A DNA stretch of 64,000 bases from Isosphaeraceae bacterium (GTDB taxonomy: Bacteria; Planctomycetota; Planctomycetia; Isosphaerales; Isosphaeraceae). Both the position numbers and the translations under genes were made by a program. How positions within the stretch are numbered: position 1 is the first letter of the stretch; each line of letters starts with the position of its first letter. Location of the stretch: assembly GCA_021324445.1 (NCBI GenBank), contig JAJPJC010000540.1, positions 1 through 64,000 on the forward strand, in the 5' to 3' direction. The notes under the pieces are model-generated. The model ran no database searches and was not told the origin of the DNA. It saw nothing but the letters and a program-made list of their open reading frames with translations. This document shows, piece after piece, positions 62,445 through 64,000 of the stretch.

Positions 62445-63353
62445 TCACGACACGTACCGGCGGGCCTTCGAGGTCCTCTGGGGGCGGTCCAGGAGCCGCA
62501 GGCCCTGCTCCACCGCGGGGGGGACGACCCGGCGCCTGGGGAGCAGCCTGGGGAGTCCCGCCAGGGCCGCCCCGAAGCCGCGGAGCGAGCAGTGGTCGCG
62601 GGGCACGGTCCGGGCCATCCACCAGGTCCGCTTCACGGCACTGGTCCACGGGCGGCGCAGCCAGAGGAACCAGAGGCTGTTCCGAATCCCCTGCCAGCGC
62701 CGGGCGTGGCTGTCCCTTGTGGCCGAAGGGTAATGGTGCACGATCAGCTCGGGGACGTAGCAGATCCAGTAGCCGCGCGCGGCCAGTTCCACGGCGACCC
62801 ACTCCTCCTCGCCGTTGAGGAACACCAGGGGATCGAATCCGCCGACTTCCAGGAAGGCCGAGCGGCGGAACACCGAGACCCCCGCCATGAACCCCAGCAG
62901 CGGCGGACCGGGCATCCCGTCTTCCCGGGGCAGGGGACTGCGCTCCAACTCCTGGCAGATTGGGTCTTCGGTCTCCTCGGGCCCGACCAGCGTCCGGCCC
63001 ATGACCACGGCGAGCTTCGGCTGCGCATCCAGGAGATCGGCCGCGCGGCGGAGCATGCCGGGGTCCCACCACGTGTCGTCGTCGCAGAAGGCGACATACG
63101 GCGTCTCGACGAGTCCCACGCCGAGGTTGCGGCCCGCCGCCCCGAGGTTGGTCCCCGCCTCCACCACCGCGACGTCCGCTTCCCCGAACCGAGAGCGGAC
63201 CGCCGCCGCCGTCCCGTCGGTGGAGGCGTTGTCCACGACCACGATCTTGGGCTTCTCGGGCAGTTCCGTCAGCCGCGCCAAGGTCCGGAGCGTCTCGTCG
63301 CGCCGGTTGTACGTGATCATCACGACCGAGACACGCGGGTCGCAGCTCTCCAT
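62445..63353 (-). CDS. Family 2 glycosyltransferase
   Basis: The 302-residue protein has a GT-A fold: VSVVMITYNRRDETLRTL, IVVVDNASTDGTAAAV (nucleotide-sugar Asp), GTNLGAAGRNLGV, YVAFCDDDTWWDPGM (DxD-type metal site) and GEEEWVAVELAARG for the acceptor side. It transfers a sugar from a nucleotide donor to a glycan, perhaps the one deacetylated by the next gene. Start ATG at 63353 follows AGAGGACCGAGG. The C-terminal part is basic and may touch the membrane; there is no clear transmembrane helix. 41 bases separate it from the deacetylase start. Confidence 0.9.
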   Translation of the reverse strand: MESCDPRVSVVMITYNRRDETLRTLARLTELPEKPKIVVVDNASTDGTAAAVRSRFGEADVAVVEAGTNLGAAGRNLGVGLVETPYVAFCDDDTWWDPGMLRRAADLLDAQPKLAVVMGRTLVGPEETEDPICQELERSPLPREDGMPGPPLLGFMAGVSVFRRSAFLEVGGFDPLVFLNGEEEWVAVELAARGYWICYVPELIVHHYPSATRDSHARRWQGIRNSLWFLWLRRPWTSAVKRTWWMARTVPRDHCSLRGFGAALAGLPRLLPRRRVVPPAVEQGLRLLDRPQRTSKARRYVS

Positions 63354-63820
63354 CCTCGGTCCTCTGGGCTCCCCGAGCCATTGCAGGACTGCCGGCCACG
63401 CTTCGGGCCCGTCTCACTCACCACCCCTGGTCAGGCGGATGGCTTGATCCCTGAAAAGATCGTGCCAAGCGAACGTCAGCCATTCTATCCTGGGCTCAGG
63501 AAAACCGCAGGCTCGGTCTGGGCCGGGGATGCAGTCGCGTGTCCCGAGCGGGTCCCCAGTGGCTTCCCTCCGCCACGGCCCCCGCCCCGCTCGAATGGCC
63601 TGGCCAGGTGGGGCAGCCTCCCGGCCGCCTCTTCTCCGGTGGGACAGCCGCCCCCGGCTGCCAGAAGGTGCGCGCACCGGGTTTCGGGGCGCAACGTACA
63701 TGATGAAAACTCTTTACAAAAAAACGCCAAGACATCTCGCGGGCGCCGGCTGGGCGGATAAGATGTCGGTAGGGAGGGCGCTCGAGGCCCGGGCGGGTGG
63801 GGCGACGGAGGGATCTGGCG
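63354..63820. other. Intergenic region between divergent GT2 and end-of-window genes
   Basis: An AT-rich patch at 63700-63735 (with AAACTCTTTACAAAAAAACG) stands out and could carry the promoter of the plus-strand gene; TAAGAT at 63759 is a possible -10 but no -35 lies at the right distance. Open frames here are not protein-like. Confidence 0.4.
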
Positions 63821-64000
63821 ATGAAGTTGAAGATGGGCAACCGGCGGATCCGGCGGATCGCAACCGCGATCGCGGCGATCCTGTTGAGCCTGCTGGCGGT
63901 CATCTACGCAGGGGTCTCACTGGTGACCGCGGATCGCCTCACCCGGCCGACGAATCACCCCCTGCGGATCGACCCCCACGTTCTGAGCCGCGATGCGCAG
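63821..64000 (+). CDS. N-terminal part of an exported/membrane-anchored protein, possibly alpha/beta hydrolase
   Basis: Only 60 residues are in the window. After a basic start (MKLKMGNRRIRRIA) comes one hydrophobic helix (TAIAAILLSLLAVIYAGVSL) and then ADRLTRPTNHPLRIDPHVLS. The phrase (A/S)xRLTRPxxxPLxxDP is typical of the lead-in of planctomycete alpha/beta hydrolases of the YqkD/CocE-like kind, but the catalytic part is outside. Start ATG at 63821 has GGAGGGATCTGGCG before it, which is strong. Confidence 0.65.
   Translation, partial: MKLKMGNRRIRRIATAIAAILLSLLAVIYAGVSLVTADRLTRPTNHPLRIDPHVLSRDAQ

Overview
The window is a GC-rich bacterial chromosome segment with genes densely packed on both strands. 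Several features point to a planctomycete, most likely of the Isosphaeraceae: Ser/Thr kinases with a zinc-finger-like N-terminus, a ThuA / Gfo-Idh / SUMF1-type gene set, an oleABCD cluster, small palindromic repeats scattered between genes, and many small decaying toxin-antitoxin genes. The lineage is inferred from gene families, not from a marker gene. I found no rRNA, tRNA, CRISPR array, prophage or complete insertion sequence.

Layout. 1-3175: a cut-off Rpn-like gene, an orphan HigA-like antitoxin, and a large Ser/Thr kinase split by a frameshift in a run of six G. 3728-8309: a 23S rRNA pseudouridine synthase, a two-gene ABC-2 export system and an ABC half-exporter, with a four-copy palindromic repeat between them. 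9650-18364: one 2904-residue cyclic beta-1,2-glucan synthase. 18822-22042: two small proteins, a Tm-1-like protein and a sigma-factor remnant. 22176-26875: oleA-oleB-oleC-oleD, the long-chain olefin pathway, with overlapping genes and non-ATG starts. 27156-31535: cysteine synthase, a JAMM peptidase, ndk, a small membrane protein and ligA. 31715-34897: an acyl-activating enzyme and an FHA-domain kinase. 34981-35553: toxin-antitoxin debris. 35684-41355: tyrA, a purS-purL fusion, a NYN-domain nuclease-like gene and purQ. 41431-45944: more toxin-antitoxin loci with broken toxins, around a CocE-type hydrolase. 45946-52589: asnB, a PP2C phosphatase, an RluD-type synthase, a lipoprotein, a TMEM14-like protein and a Gly/Tyr-rich PDZ protein. 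53063-59491: a nitrilase-family amidase, a possible anti-sigma protein, a ThuA / Gfo-Idh / SUMF1-type gene set, ApbE and a small secreted protein. 59847-63353: GT2 glycosyltransferase, NodB deacetylase with a beta-trefoil-like tail, and aroA. The window ends inside an exported or membrane protein gene.

No single new multi-gene system stands out. The most distinctive pattern is toxin-antitoxin decay. Three loci (near 35.2, 41.7 and 45.5 kb) keep a readable antitoxin while the toxin carries truncation, insertion, nonsense or deletion lesions, and two more antitoxin-type genes (378-773 and 35.5 kb) have no toxin beside them. In one locus a single 10-base duplication explains both the loss of the antitoxin stop codon and the frameshift at the toxin start. 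The second theme is a set of small palindromic repeats that lie between genes and, in a few places, have become part of coding sequence.
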